Assembly: GCA_934486495.1 (NCBI GenBank)
Contig: CAKSPW010000005.1
Coordinates: forward strand, 1 to 60,728
Direction of reading: 5' to 3'
DNA: 60,728 bases
DNA from: an uncultured Clostridia bacterium
Lineage (GTDB): Bacteria > Bacillota > Clostridia > UBA1381
The notes below the pieces were generated by a model, which did not search any database, was not told the origin of the DNA, and saw only the letters and a program-made list of their open reading frames with translations. The first letter of the stretch is position 1. Each line of letters begins with the position of its first letter. A program made the position numbers and the translations under genes. Shown here piece by piece: positions 40,089 through 49,003 of this stretch.

Positions 40089-42506
40089 TTACATATTAAC
40101 AGTTACATTGCATACTTCTTTATCAGACGATACAATATTTCCGTCAACAGTGCCATTATCCGCCGTAACGATCATGTTTCCGGTATTATTGTTTACCACC
40201 TTTATATTATAAACCGTACCTCTAAACTTTCTTGTAATATTACATTCTTTAATATCTGCCGAAAGACACGGCTCAACTCTAAGACCGTCAAACTCCGGAC
40301 GAATCCCCAAAATATACTGCGAAACTGTATAATAATTCCAAGCAGCCGTACCTGTTAACCATGAATTTTTTGCCTCGCCTGCGTGCACTGCATCTTTTCC
40401 GGCAATCATCTGCGAGTACACATACGGTTCTGTTCTGTGAATATCGCTTATATCTTCAATATAAGCCGGTGTAATCTTCTTATACACCTCAAACGCTCTA
40501 TTTCCTCTGCCCATTACAGTCTCGGCAATCATTATCCATGGATTGTTATGACAGAATATACCCGCATTTTCTTTATATCCCGGCGGATATGACGAGATTT
40601 CACCAAGTTCGGTATGATATACGGAATACGGCGGCTGATTAAGTGTTATTCCGTACTTGCATTCAAGATGTTTCTGCACCGAGTCAAGCGCCTTCAATGC
40701 CTTGCCGTTATCCTTGCCCACTCCTGCCATTACGCAGAATCCCTGGGATTCGATAAATATTTTGCCTTCCTCACATTCCTTACTTCCGATTTTATTTCCG
40801 AAAGCATCATATGCGCGTAGGAACCACTCACCGTCGTAACCGTCCTTTTCTATTGCCGCAGTCATTTTTTCTACTTCATTCAGAACGTATTTTTCCTTTT
40901 CGGTATTTCCTATTTTTCTGTACAGATCCCCAAACTGTTTTCCGATAAACACAAACATTCCGGCAATAAGCACCGATTCTGCAACTCGTCCGTTTGCTTC
41001 GCCATAGGTTTGGAATGATTCGTCCGGCTCTGTTGAAAAACAATTCAAATTTAAGCAGTCATTCCAGTCAGCTCTACCGATAAGCGGCAATCCGTGTGGC
41101 CCGATATTTGTCACAACATGATCAAAAGAACGATTAAGATGCTCCAAAAGTGTTGCCGTGTTGTTTTCGTTATTATCAAATGGCACATTCTCGTCAAGTA
41201 TGCTCATATCACCTGTTTCTTTTATATATGCAATTGTGCCAAGTATCAGCCAAAGCGGATCGTCATTAAAGCCGCTGCCTATTTCATTATTGCCTTTCTT
41301 TGTAAGCGGCTGATACTGATGATATGCACTTCCGTCCTCGAACTGCGTTGAGGCAATATCAATAATTCTTTCTCTTGCACGCTCTGGTATCTGATGTACA
41401 AATCCAAGCAAATCCTGATTGGAATCACGAAATCCCATTCCTCGTCCTATACCCGACTCATAATATGATGCACTTCTCGACATATTGAATGTAACCATAC
41501 ACTGATATGGATTCCAAACATTTACCATTCTATCGAGCTTTTCGTCATTCGATTTTATTGTATAAACCGAAAGTAGTTTGTCCCAATAAGCCTTTAATTC
41601 TGCAAACGCTTTATCGCAAAGCTCCGAAGTTTTAAATTTATTTGCCAACTCATGTGCTTTTGTTTTGTTTATTACATTTAAACTGTCGAATTTTTCATCC
41701 TGTTTATTTTCAATATATCCGAGTACGAATATATACTCTTTCTCCTCGCCATTTTTAAGAGAAACGTCAAGCTGATGCGAAGCAATCGGATACCATCCCG
41801 ATGCAACTGAATTATATGATTTTCCCTCAAGCACAGCATTTGGTGTGTCAAAGCCGTTGAACGCTCCCAAAAACGTATCGCGGTCAGTATCAAAACCGGC
41901 TATTTCCGTATTTACGGTATAGAACGCATAATGATTTCGTCTTTCACGGTATTCTGTCTTGTGATATATACAGCTGCCCTCAATTTCTACTTCTGCTGTG
42001 TTGAGATTTCGCTGATAATTCAGCATATCATCCTGTGCGTTCCACAAGCAAAATTCCACAAATGAAAACAGTTTTATATTTTTATCCGTATCTGACTTAT
42101 TTGTAAGCTTTATTCTGTGTATTTCGCAATTATCATTCACCGGAACAAAGAAGGTTTCATCAACTTTAATCCCGTTTCTTTCGCCGGAAATCACCGTATA
42201 GCCCATACCATGGCGGCATTCGTAGTGGTCAAGCTCTTTTTTCATCGGCATATATGACGGCGTCCAACAATCACCGTTATCATTTATGTAAAAATATCTT
42301 CCGCCATTGTCGGCAGGCACGTTGTTATAGCGGTAACGCAATATACGCCTATGCTTTGCGTCTTTGTAGAAACAATAACCGCCAGCTGTATTTGAAATAA
42401 GTGAAAAAAATCCGTTTGTTCCGAGATAATTTATCCATGGCAGTGGTGTTCTCGGAGTATTTATTACATATTCCCTGTTTTTGTCATCAAAATTCCCGTA
42501 TTTCAT
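40089..42506 (-). CDS. cbpA: Cellobiose phosphorylase (GH94)
   Basis: An 805-aa cytoplasmic GH94 enzyme. It phosphorolyses cellobiose to glucose 1-phosphate and glucose, saving one ATP per disaccharide. The sequence agrees closely along its length with my recollection of the Clostridium thermocellum enzyme: TPRTPLPWINYLGTNGFFSL, AGGYCFYKDAKHRRILRYRY, YRERRNHYAFYTVN, MGFRDSNQDLLGFVHQIPER, AYHQYQPLTKKGNNEIGS, and the catalytic Asp in GRADWNDCLN near residue 480. The C-terminal half has YPPGYKENAGIFCHNN and KNSWLTGTAAWN. It is monocistronic, with promoter, possible operator and terminator. A cellobiose transporter is not adjacent. Substrate assignment is strong but rests on overall similarity. 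Confidence 0.94.
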   Translation of the reverse strand: MKYGNFDDKNREYVINTPRTPLPWINYLGTNGFFSLISNTAGGYCFYKDAKHRRILRYRYNNVPADNGGRYFYINDNGDCWTPSYMPMKKELDHYECRHGMGYTVISGERNGIKVDETFFVPVNDNCEIHRIKLTNKSDTDKNIKLFSFVEFCLWNAQDDMLNYQRNLNTAEVEIEGSCIYHKTEYRERRNHYAFYTVNTEIAGFDTDRDTFLGAFNGFDTPNAVLEGKSYNSVASGWYPIASHQLDVSLKNGEEKEYIFVLGYIENKQDEKFDSLNVINKTKAHELANKFKTSELCDKAFAELKAYWDKLLSVYTIKSNDEKLDRMVNVWNPYQCMVTFNMSRSASYYESGIGRGMGFRDSNQDLLGFVHQIPERARERIIDIASTQFEDGSAYHQYQPLTKKGNNEIGSGFNDDPLWLILGTIAYIKETGDMSILDENVPFDNNENNTATLLEHLNRSFDHVVTNIGPHGLPLIGRADWNDCLNLNCFSTEPDESFQTYGEANGRVAESVLIAGMFVFIGKQFGDLYRKIGNTEKEKYVLNEVEKMTAAIEKDGYDGEWFLRAYDAFGNKIGSKECEEGKIFIESQGFCVMAGVGKDNGKALKALDSVQKHLECKYGITLNQPPYSVYHTELGEISSYPPGYKENAGIFCHNNPWIMIAETVMGRGNRAFEVYKKITPAYIEDISDIHRTEPYVYSQMIAGKDAVHAGEAKNSWLTGTAAWNYYTVSQYILGIRPEFDGLRVEPCLSADIKECNITRKFRGTVYNIKVVNNNTGNMIVTADNGTVDGNIVSSDKEVCNVTVNM

Positions 42507-42549
42507 TTCTTCCTCCTAATAATTTTAAATTTTGATTATCCTTCAAAAA

Positions 42550-42563
42550 TTGCACTGATGCAA
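42550..42563 (-). promoter_or_regulatory. Possible LacI-type operator before cellobiose phosphorylase
   Basis: TTGCA and TGCAA separated by four bases form an inverted repeat in the 5' leader, about 45 bp upstream of the start codon. The form resembles LacI/CcpA-family sites, but no regulator gene is adjacent. Confidence 0.4.
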
Positions 42564-42664
42564 ATCATATAACTGCATTGGCGTAATCTTCATTTGGTTT
42601 TACATACACAAATCCATCAATCGTGATCCGCCATACAATTGACTTCAGCTTATGTTCTCTATTA

Positions 42665-42693
42665 ATTATACACAAAAATCTACCTGATGTCAA
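42665..42693 (-). promoter_or_regulatory. Promoter of cellobiose phosphorylase
   Basis: On the minus strand TTGACA (42693-42688), 17 bp and TATAAT (42670-42665): full consensus, giving a leader of about 150 bases. Confidence 0.85.
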
Positions 42694-43187
42694 TATGGCT
42701 CTATAACAAATAAAAAAATCGTAAAAAAAAGTTACAAAAAACGATAAATCTGCTGTTGATATAGAATTGCCCAAAAAGAAAATCGCAATTGTTTCATAGG
42801 GGAAAATAGGGTCTAACTCTTGCCCCACCTACAAGGTAAAAAACAGTTTTTCCTAAAATCACCGTATTTGCAATATCTAAAATATATTAAAAACGCAAAA
42901 AACCGCTTAAATAAGCGATTTTTCTTGTATCAACTTTTGAGTTGATTTATGTCTTTACACTTAATAATTAATACAATTTTGCAAATTTAAATTTTTAGCA
43001 GAATTTGAACATTTCAGTTAATTATATAATTACAATGTTATCATCGTTACCCCTATTAACGGAACAACCTGATTTTTACTACAAATGCATAAAGATAGTA
43101 TTCGTTCAAGAATATGATAATGCTTTATTTTTCTTTTCTGTTTGACATTAAAATTCAAAAATACTTATATTCCTTTAGTATTAAACA
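42694..43187. other. AT-rich intergenic region with one terminator
   Basis: About 490 bases, very AT-rich. The only clear element is a hairpin at 42897-42924 (CGCTTA/TAAGCG) flanked by A and T runs, which can end the polysaccharide operon on the minus strand. The 87-codon minus-strand frame at 42565-42828 spans a promoter and has no ribosome binding site, so I do not call it. Confidence 0.6.
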
Positions 43188-44345
43188 TTAATCTTTTCTC
43201 CAAACCATTCTGTTCACAATGCCGGTATAGCTCTGAATAATTTTTACAACCTTGGTTGAAACATTTTCATCAACATAATTCGGAACAGGAATACCGAAAT
43301 CACCGTTTTTATTCATGCTGACGGCAGTATCAACCGCCTGCAAAAGACTCTTTTCATCAATTCCCGCAAGTACAAAGCAAGCCTTATCAAGTGCCTCTGG
43401 GCGTTCTGTACTTGTTCTTATACAAACAGCCGGGAACGGATTTCCGACGCTTGTAAAAAATGAGCTTTCCTCCGGCAATGTTCCGCTGTCGGAAACAACG
43501 CAAAACGCATTCATTTGCAGGTAGTTATAGTCATGAAATCCGAGCGGTTCATGTTTTATAACTCTCTTGTCAAGAACAAATCCGCTTTCCTCAAGACGCT
43601 TCTTTGAACGGGGATGACACGAATAAAGTATAGGCATATCATACTTATCCGCCATTTTATTAATTGCGCCGAAAAGCGAGGTGAAATTTTTCTCGGTATC
43701 TATATTTTCCTCACGGTGCGCCGATAGAAGAATATATCTCCCCTTTTCAAGACCTAAACGTGCATGAATATTGCTCTCTTTAATTTTATCGAGATTTGCG
43801 TGAAGCACCTCCGCCATAGGCGAGCCTGTTACATACGTGCGCTCCTTCGGTAAACCGCACTCTGCAAGATATCTTCTTGCGTGCTCGGAATATGCCATAT
43901 TAACATCCGAAATTATATCAACAATTCTTCTGTTCGTTTCCTCGGGCAAGCACTCGTCCTTGCAGCGGTTTCCTGCCTCCATATGAAAAATCGGGATATG
44001 AAGTCTTTTTGCACCTATTACCGAAAGGCATGAATTTGTATCACCCAAAACAAGAACGGCATCAGGCTTTATTTCAACCATCAGTTGGTACGATTTTGCT
44101 ATAATGTTACCCATCGTTTCGCCGAGGTCGCCGCCTACCGCATTCATGTAAACATCGGGGTCGTCAAGTCTCAAATCCTTAAAGAATATGCCGTTTAAGT
44201 TGTAATCGTAGTTTTGTCCCGTATGTGCCAAAACAGTATCGAAATACTGTCTGCACTTATTTATAACCGCCGCCAAGCGAATAATCTCCGGTCGTGTTCC
44301 GACAATAATCAAAAGCTTTAATTTTCCGTTATTTTTAAACATCAT
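43188..44345 (-). CDS. capG: UDP-N-acetyl-L-fucosamine-forming C2 epimerase (CapG/FnlC)
   Basis: A 385-aa protein of the non-hydrolysing UDP-GlcNAc 2-epimerase family. Family motifs are LLIIVGTRPEIIRLAAVI, AHTGQNYDYNLNGIFF, VLGDTNSCLSVIGAKRLHIP, HMEAGNRCKDECLPEETNRR, SAHREENID and SDSGTLPEESSFF. The GNRCKDECLPEETNR form and position directly after capF point to CapG/FnlC, the last step to UDP-L-FucNAc, rather than WecB. It overlaps capF by four bases and ends the operon. Confidence 0.9.
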   Translation of the reverse strand: MMFKNNGKLKLLIIVGTRPEIIRLAAVINKCRQYFDTVLAHTGQNYDYNLNGIFFKDLRLDDPDVYMNAVGGDLGETMGNIIAKSYQLMVEIKPDAVLVLGDTNSCLSVIGAKRLHIPIFHMEAGNRCKDECLPEETNRRIVDIISDVNMAYSEHARRYLAECGLPKERTYVTGSPMAEVLHANLDKIKESNIHARLGLEKGRYILLSAHREENIDTEKNFTSLFGAINKMADKYDMPILYSCHPRSKKRLEESGFVLDKRVIKHEPLGFHDYNYLQMNAFCVVSDSGTLPEESSFFTSVGNPFPAVCIRTSTERPEALDKACFVLAGIDEKSLLQAVDTAVSMNKNGDFGIPVPNYVDENVSTKVVKIIQSYTGIVNRMVWRKD

Positions 44346-45538
44346 TCAACTTCCTCCCAAAATGTATCCGGTCTGCACGGGTCAAACTGCTCATTTGCCC
44401 ACATAACTGTGACAAGATTTTCACTGTCCGAAAGATTTATAATATTGTGCGTATACCCCGGAAGCATATGCACCGCTTCAATTTTTTCTCCGCTAACCTC
44501 AAAATTCAGAATTTCTTCCGAGCCGATTTTTCGCATTTGTATAATGCCATGACCCGACACAACAATGAAAAATTCCCATTTTGAGTTATGCCAGTGTTGT
44601 CCCTTTGTAATTCCAGGTTTTGAGATATTTACCGAAAACTGACCGCAATTTTCCGTTTTCAAAAGCTCCGTAAACGAGCCTCTGTCATCAACATTCATTT
44701 TAAGCGGAAAGCTTACCTTCTCCTTCGGTAAATATGAAAGATAAGTCGAATACAGCTTTTTTTCAAAACTTCCGTTCGGAATTTCAGGCATTACGAGCGT
44801 GCTTGTCTGATTTTTGAAAATATCAAGAAGCTCCGTAATTCTGCCGAGCGTTACATGATGCGTAACGGGTGATGCACAAAATGAGCCGTTTTCACACAAA
44901 ACAGTATCTATTCCGTCGAACTCGCAGCGATGTTCTTTTCCCTCAAGCGCATCAAGCATTTCGTCAACCAAATCGTCTATATATAAAAGCTCAAGCTCAA
45001 CCGCCGGGTCATTCACCGTTATAGGCAAATCGTTTGCAATGTTATTGCAAAATGTTGCAACGGCGGAATTGTAGTTCGGTCTGCACCATTTTCCGAATAG
45101 ATTTGGGAAACGATAAACAAGTATCCTTGCACCCGTTTCTTTTGCATAATCGAAAAACAAATCCTCGCCCGCCTTTTTGCTTCTGCCGTAATCACTGTCA
45201 TAACGCCCTATTAATGTAGCCTGTACAGAAGAAGAAAGCATAACCGGGCAAGTATTTTTGTGCATTCTCAAGGTATCGAGCAGCTCGCTTGCAAACCCGA
45301 AATTACCCTGCATAAATTCATCACCATTTTGCGGTCTGTTTACTCCTGCAAGATTAAAAACAAAGTCCGCCCTTTCGCAGTACTCCGAAAGCAGATTTTT
45401 AGGAGTATCAATATCGTACTCATATATTTCATCAATTTGTACGGTACGTGTTTTATTTTTGCCGTTCTTTATGTTCTTGAGATTTTCGCAAAGGTTTTTG
45501 CCGACAAACCCTTTTGCGCCCGTAACTAAAATATTCAA
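44342..45538 (-). CDS. capF: Bifunctional reductase/epimerase CapF (FnlB) with cupin domain
   Basis: A 398-aa enzyme with two domains. Residues 1-270 are an SDR nucleotide-sugar reductase (MNILVTGAKGFVGKNLCENL, RADFVFNLAGVNRP, YGRSKKAGEDLFFDYAKETG with Tyr-x3-Lys). Residues 285-398 are a cupin (LKTENCGQFSVNISKPGITKG, QHWHNSKWEFFIVVSGHGII with metal ligands). This layout is specific to CapF/FnlB, which works after CapE on the 4-keto-6-deoxy intermediate in UDP-L-FucNAc synthesis. Neighbours capE and capG support it. Confidence 0.94.
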   Translation of the reverse strand: MNILVTGAKGFVGKNLCENLKNIKNGKNKTRTVQIDEIYEYDIDTPKNLLSEYCERADFVFNLAGVNRPQNGDEFMQGNFGFASELLDTLRMHKNTCPVMLSSSVQATLIGRYDSDYGRSKKAGEDLFFDYAKETGARILVYRFPNLFGKWCRPNYNSAVATFCNNIANDLPITVNDPAVELELLYIDDLVDEMLDALEGKEHRCEFDGIDTVLCENGSFCASPVTHHVTLGRITELLDIFKNQTSTLVMPEIPNGSFEKKLYSTYLSYLPKEKVSFPLKMNVDDRGSFTELLKTENCGQFSVNISKPGITKGQHWHNSKWEFFIVVSGHGIIQMRKIGSEEILNFEVSGEKIEAVHMLPGYTHNIINLSDSENLVTVMWANEQFDPCRPDTFWEEVE

Positions 45539-45550
45539 TCCAAACAGCTC

Positions 45551-46726
45551 CTAATTTTTATTTATAAAATCATAGTTAAGTCCCATTTTTTCCATATTTG
45601 CACGAAACGAATCAATACTGTCATCATTCGACAGATTAATCTTATCGACACAGTCTTGCACAGCCCCCCGTTTAAACAAAAGACGTGAAAACGCTCTTAC
45701 AATATACATAACGGGAAGAAGAATTTTTACCTTTTTCAAAACGGGATACAAGTCACACATTGTCGAATACGGCGGAAAAGCAAATTTAAGAAAAATATCT
45801 GCTTTGCTTTGCTTTTTCCCTGTTTCCATTTTCTTTTTTAATGCAGCACCCAAATAATATCTGTCCAATGTGCCAAACGATGCACCCGATAAAATCCACT
45901 CTGTTATAAAATCTGTTACTTCGTCGCAGTCTGCATTATTAAACCATACGTCAATAGTTTTTAAAATGTTTTTGTAAAAGTCAAGGAGTTTGAGTTTTTC
46001 AAGCTCTTTTTCAACAACTGTTTCGTGAACGTTTACCTTGTTTTTATAAACCCATATATCAGTAACATGACGCACTCCCACACCGCCGTTTCGCATATGC
46101 TTTGCAAGGTGTGCAACCAAATAAACAAGACTTGCCTCGGGATTTAATACATAAGTGTGGTTTTTTCCGTCCGTCAAAACGGCATTTTTCCAGCCGTCAC
46201 CGAAACAATCATAAAAATCGCTGTTACGTTTTGAAAAAAGACTTTTATGAAGTTCGAGGTGTAGTCCCTTTATATCCCATATAATTTCAGGGTCACAATC
46301 CTTTTGCTCTGAAAATCCTATTTTCTCCAAGATTGGCTTAATTTTATCATACTGCTCTGTTTTTATAAGAATATCCGCATCTCCCATAACGCGCATATCA
46401 CTCGACGGGTACATACCTTTAAGCACCGAGCCCTTTAGCAAAACAAAGTCTACTCCCTCATTTTCAAAAGCGTCAGATAATTCCTTAATATAATATATTT
46501 GATTTTCGCTTATTGCAAGGCTTTGAAAAAATACGGCATTGAATTTACTCATCACTTCACTCGGTACAACTCCTGCATCGACAGAGTAAAATATAAACGG
46601 AACAATGCTGTGCCTCATTGCCAGCTCAAATGCCTCATTCCAATCAAAATTATCGGAAACATGAACTTTTTCACCGCTGACCGCACCTTTAATCAAAGCT
46701 ATAAACTCTTTTCCAAAGCTGTTCAA
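45551..46726 (-). CDS. Nucleotidyltransferase-like protein inside the FucNAc pathway genes
   Basis: A 391-aa protein resembling the uncharacterised nucleotidyltransferase family (NTP_transf_5 type) often seen in surface polysaccharide loci. The signature is VDFVLLKGSVLKGMYPSSDM followed by RVMGDADILIKTEQYDKI, with the Gly-Asp-x-Asp metal motif. The C-terminal half is helical with a hydrophobic patch (LLPVMYIVRAFSRLLF). It lies between capE and capF, 5 and 12 bp from its neighbours. The donor and acceptor are unknown. Transfer of a nucleotidyl or phospho-group to the polymer or a lipid is possible but unproven. Confidence 0.75.
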   Translation of the reverse strand: MNSFGKEFIALIKGAVSGEKVHVSDNFDWNEAFELAMRHSIVPFIFYSVDAGVVPSEVMSKFNAVFFQSLAISENQIYYIKELSDAFENEGVDFVLLKGSVLKGMYPSSDMRVMGDADILIKTEQYDKIKPILEKIGFSEQKDCDPEIIWDIKGLHLELHKSLFSKRNSDFYDCFGDGWKNAVLTDGKNHTYVLNPEASLVYLVAHLAKHMRNGGVGVRHVTDIWVYKNKVNVHETVVEKELEKLKLLDFYKNILKTIDVWFNNADCDEVTDFITEWILSGASFGTLDRYYLGAALKKKMETGKKQSKADIFLKFAFPPYSTMCDLYPVLKKVKILLPVMYIVRAFSRLLFKRGAVQDCVDKINLSNDDSIDSFRANMEKMGLNYDFINKN

Positions 46727-46731
46727 CTTAA

Positions 46732-47769
46732 TTATTCCTTTCCATCTAACTGCTCACGAATATATTTAAGCTCCAAAAGCTTTTCCTTCACACCTTCAAC
46801 ATCGAGAAGCTCGGTATTGTTCGAATTAAACTCAGTAAGCGGATTGCGTTCAACATCGCCGTTATTGAAATACTTATCGTAATTAAGTCCCCGCTTATCG
46901 GCAGGAACACGATAAAAATTACCCATATCGATTGCGTGTGCACATTCCTCGTTTGTCAAAAGCGTTTCGTACATTTTCTCACCGTGACGAATACCGATTA
47001 TCTTTATATCCTTCTTATTGCCGCCGAAAAGCTCACAAACAGCCTCCGCCTGAGTTTTAATTGTGCAGGCAGGTGCTTTTTGTACCATTATATCTCCGCT
47101 TTCCGCATTTTTAAAAGCAAACAATACAAGCTCAACCGCTTCTTCAAGCGACATTATAAAACGAGTCATTGACGGCTCGGTAATGGTTATCGGCTCACCT
47201 TTCTTTATCTGGTCAATCCAAAGCGGAATAACCGACCCTCTCGAACACATAACATTCCCATAACGGGTACAGCAAATTGTCGTTTTTTCAGGTGAAACTG
47301 TTCTCGATTTTGCAACCACAACCTTCTCCATCATCGCCTTTGAAGTACCCATTGCGTTTACCGGATATGCTGCCTTGTCGGTTGAAAGACAAATAACCTT
47401 TTTTACACCCTCATCTATTGCGGCGGTTAACACGTTGTCCGTTCCGAGAACATTTGTTTTCACCGCTTCAACCGGGAAAAATTCACATGACGGAACTTGC
47501 TTAAGCGCAGCCGCATGGAATATGTAGTCTACACCGTGCATGGCATTTTTAACGCTCTGCAAATCACGAACATCGCCTATATAAAATTTAATTTTGCCAG
47601 CGACTTCAGGCATTTTTGCCTGATATTCATGCCGCATATCGTCCTGCTTTTTCTCATCACGAGAAAAGATACGAATTTCACCTATGTCTGTATCAAGAAA
47701 GCGATTTAAAACCGCATTTCCGAAAGAACCCGTTCCGCCTGTAATCAAAAGAGTTTTATTTTTAAACAT
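46732..47769 (-). CDS. capE: UDP-GlcNAc 4,6-dehydratase/5-epimerase CapE (FnlA)
   Basis: A 345-aa SDR enzyme of the polysaccharide-biosynthesis (CapD/CapE) family. It shows the NAD-binding start LLITGGTGSFGNAVLNRFLD, FSRDEKKQDDMRHEY, FHAAALKQVPSCEFFPVEAV, CLSTDKAAYPVNAMGTSKAM (Met-x3-Lys in place of the classical Tyr) and YGNVMCSRGSVIPLWIDQI. Together with capF and capG it makes UDP-N-acetyl-L-fucosamine from UDP-GlcNAc. The C-terminal VPADKRGLNYDKYF segment is typical of the CapE/FnlA branch. Confidence 0.94.
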   Translation of the reverse strand: MFKNKTLLITGGTGSFGNAVLNRFLDTDIGEIRIFSRDEKKQDDMRHEYQAKMPEVAGKIKFYIGDVRDLQSVKNAMHGVDYIFHAAALKQVPSCEFFPVEAVKTNVLGTDNVLTAAIDEGVKKVICLSTDKAAYPVNAMGTSKAMMEKVVVAKSRTVSPEKTTICCTRYGNVMCSRGSVIPLWIDQIKKGEPITITEPSMTRFIMSLEEAVELVLFAFKNAESGDIMVQKAPACTIKTQAEAVCELFGGNKKDIKIIGIRHGEKMYETLLTNEECAHAIDMGNFYRVPADKRGLNYDKYFNNGDVERNPLTEFNSNNTELLDVEGVKEKLLELKYIREQLDGKE

Positions 47770-47784
47770 TATTCACCGCTCCAA

Positions 47785-49002
47785 TTAAATTTTATATGCT
47801 CCGTCCACACCGATATTTCTTGTGTCAAGGACTGTTTTTCCGTCAAGTCTTGACAGATTTTCTCTGATGTGCGTATGTCCGACCATTATAACAACAAAAT
47901 CGACATCGTTTATAAATTTATCGAAATCGTCGTACTGATTCTTTGCGATTTTCTGTTTTATAAACGGGTCATAAACCTTAAGCGGCTCTGCAAGATGCTT
48001 TTCCATACATTCGAGAAGCTGAAGCGTCGGAGACTCTCTGTAATCGTCAACATCCTCCTTGTATGTAAGTCCGTAAAGACCTACTCTTGAAAGGTCGGTC
48101 ATGCCGTTTTCCCTCATAATGTCGTAAATTCTTTCAAGAACAAACTCCGGCATTGAATCGTTTACCTTCATCGACTCCCAAATAACCTTTGTAAGAGCCG
48201 GATAATCACCCACCAAAAACCATGGGTCTACCGAAATACAATGACCGCCCACGCCCGGGCCGGGTGTCAGAATATTAACTCTCGGATGCATATTGCATAT
48301 TTTAATTATCTCATAAACATCCATATCATCATGACGGCAAATTTTTGCAAGCTCATTGGCAAATGCAATATTAACCGCACGGAATGTGTTTTCGACAACC
48401 TTTGTCATTTCTGCAGTTTTAATATTGGTAACGACAATATCTCCCCTGCAGAACGACGCATATACATTTTTAACCTTTTCACCGATTTCCTTTGAATCCG
48501 CACCGATTGTTCTGTTATTGTGAAGAAGTTCATAAACCATGTTTCCGGGGATAATTCTCTCCGGAGCATGGACAAGATTGATATCCTCGCCGACTGTAAA
48601 TCCGTTTTCCTCAATTATCGGGCGAACAAACCTGTCAATCGTACCGGGAGATACGGTCGACTCTATTACAACCGTTGCACCCTTGGGGCATATTTTCATT
48701 ACTTCCTTAACGGCTGCATTTACATAGCAGGCGTCAATTTTTTTGCTGAATTTATCATACGGAGTCGGTACGGATACTATATACATATCCGTTACCTGAT
48801 ATTCGGTTGTAAACCTTATTCCCGAATCAAGCGCTGCGTGAAAAAGCTCGTCAAGTCCCTTTTCCTCAAATGTCGTGTGTCCGCCCTGAAGGGTTTTAAC
48901 AAGTTTCTCGTTGTAGTCGGTACCCACAACCTCAACACCGTGCGATGCAAGCATCAGCGCTGTCGGAAGTCCTATGTACCCAAGTCCAATTACGTTTACC
49001 AT
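47785..49002 (-). CDS. wecC: UDP-N-acetylhexosamine (ManNAc-type) dehydrogenase
   Basis: A 405-aa UDP-sugar 6-dehydrogenase that makes a uronic acid by two NAD-dependent oxidations. The start NVIGLGYIGLPTALMLASHG is the Rossmann motif. IESTVSPGTIDRFVRPIIEE, HAPERIIPGNMVYELLHNNR and TEMTKVVENTFRAVNIAFAN-type segments follow. The catalytic Cys lies in GPGVGGHCISVDPWFL, and NGMTDLSRVGLYGLTYKEDV begins the second domain. HAPERI and GHCISVDPWF favour UDP-ManNAc or UDP-GlcNAc over UDP-Glc. A separate WecB epimerase is not in the window, so UDP-ManNAc would have to come from elsewhere. Confidence 0.88.
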   Translation of the reverse strand: MVNVIGLGYIGLPTALMLASHGVEVVGTDYNEKLVKTLQGGHTTFEEKGLDELFHAALDSGIRFTTEYQVTDMYIVSVPTPYDKFSKKIDACYVNAAVKEVMKICPKGATVVIESTVSPGTIDRFVRPIIEENGFTVGEDINLVHAPERIIPGNMVYELLHNNRTIGADSKEIGEKVKNVYASFCRGDIVVTNIKTAEMTKVVENTFRAVNIAFANELAKICRHDDMDVYEIIKICNMHPRVNILTPGPGVGGHCISVDPWFLVGDYPALTKVIWESMKVNDSMPEFVLERIYDIMRENGMTDLSRVGLYGLTYKEDVDDYRESPTLQLLECMEKHLAEPLKVYDPFIKQKIAKNQYDDFDKFINDVDFVVIMVGHTHIRENLSRLDGKTVLDTRNIGVDGAYKI

Positions 49003-49003
49003 T

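Noticed and set aside
42565..42828. 87-codon minus-strand frame upstream of cellobiose phosphorylase
   Set aside because: The consensus promoter of the phosphorylase gene lies within it, and no ribosome binding site precedes its start.
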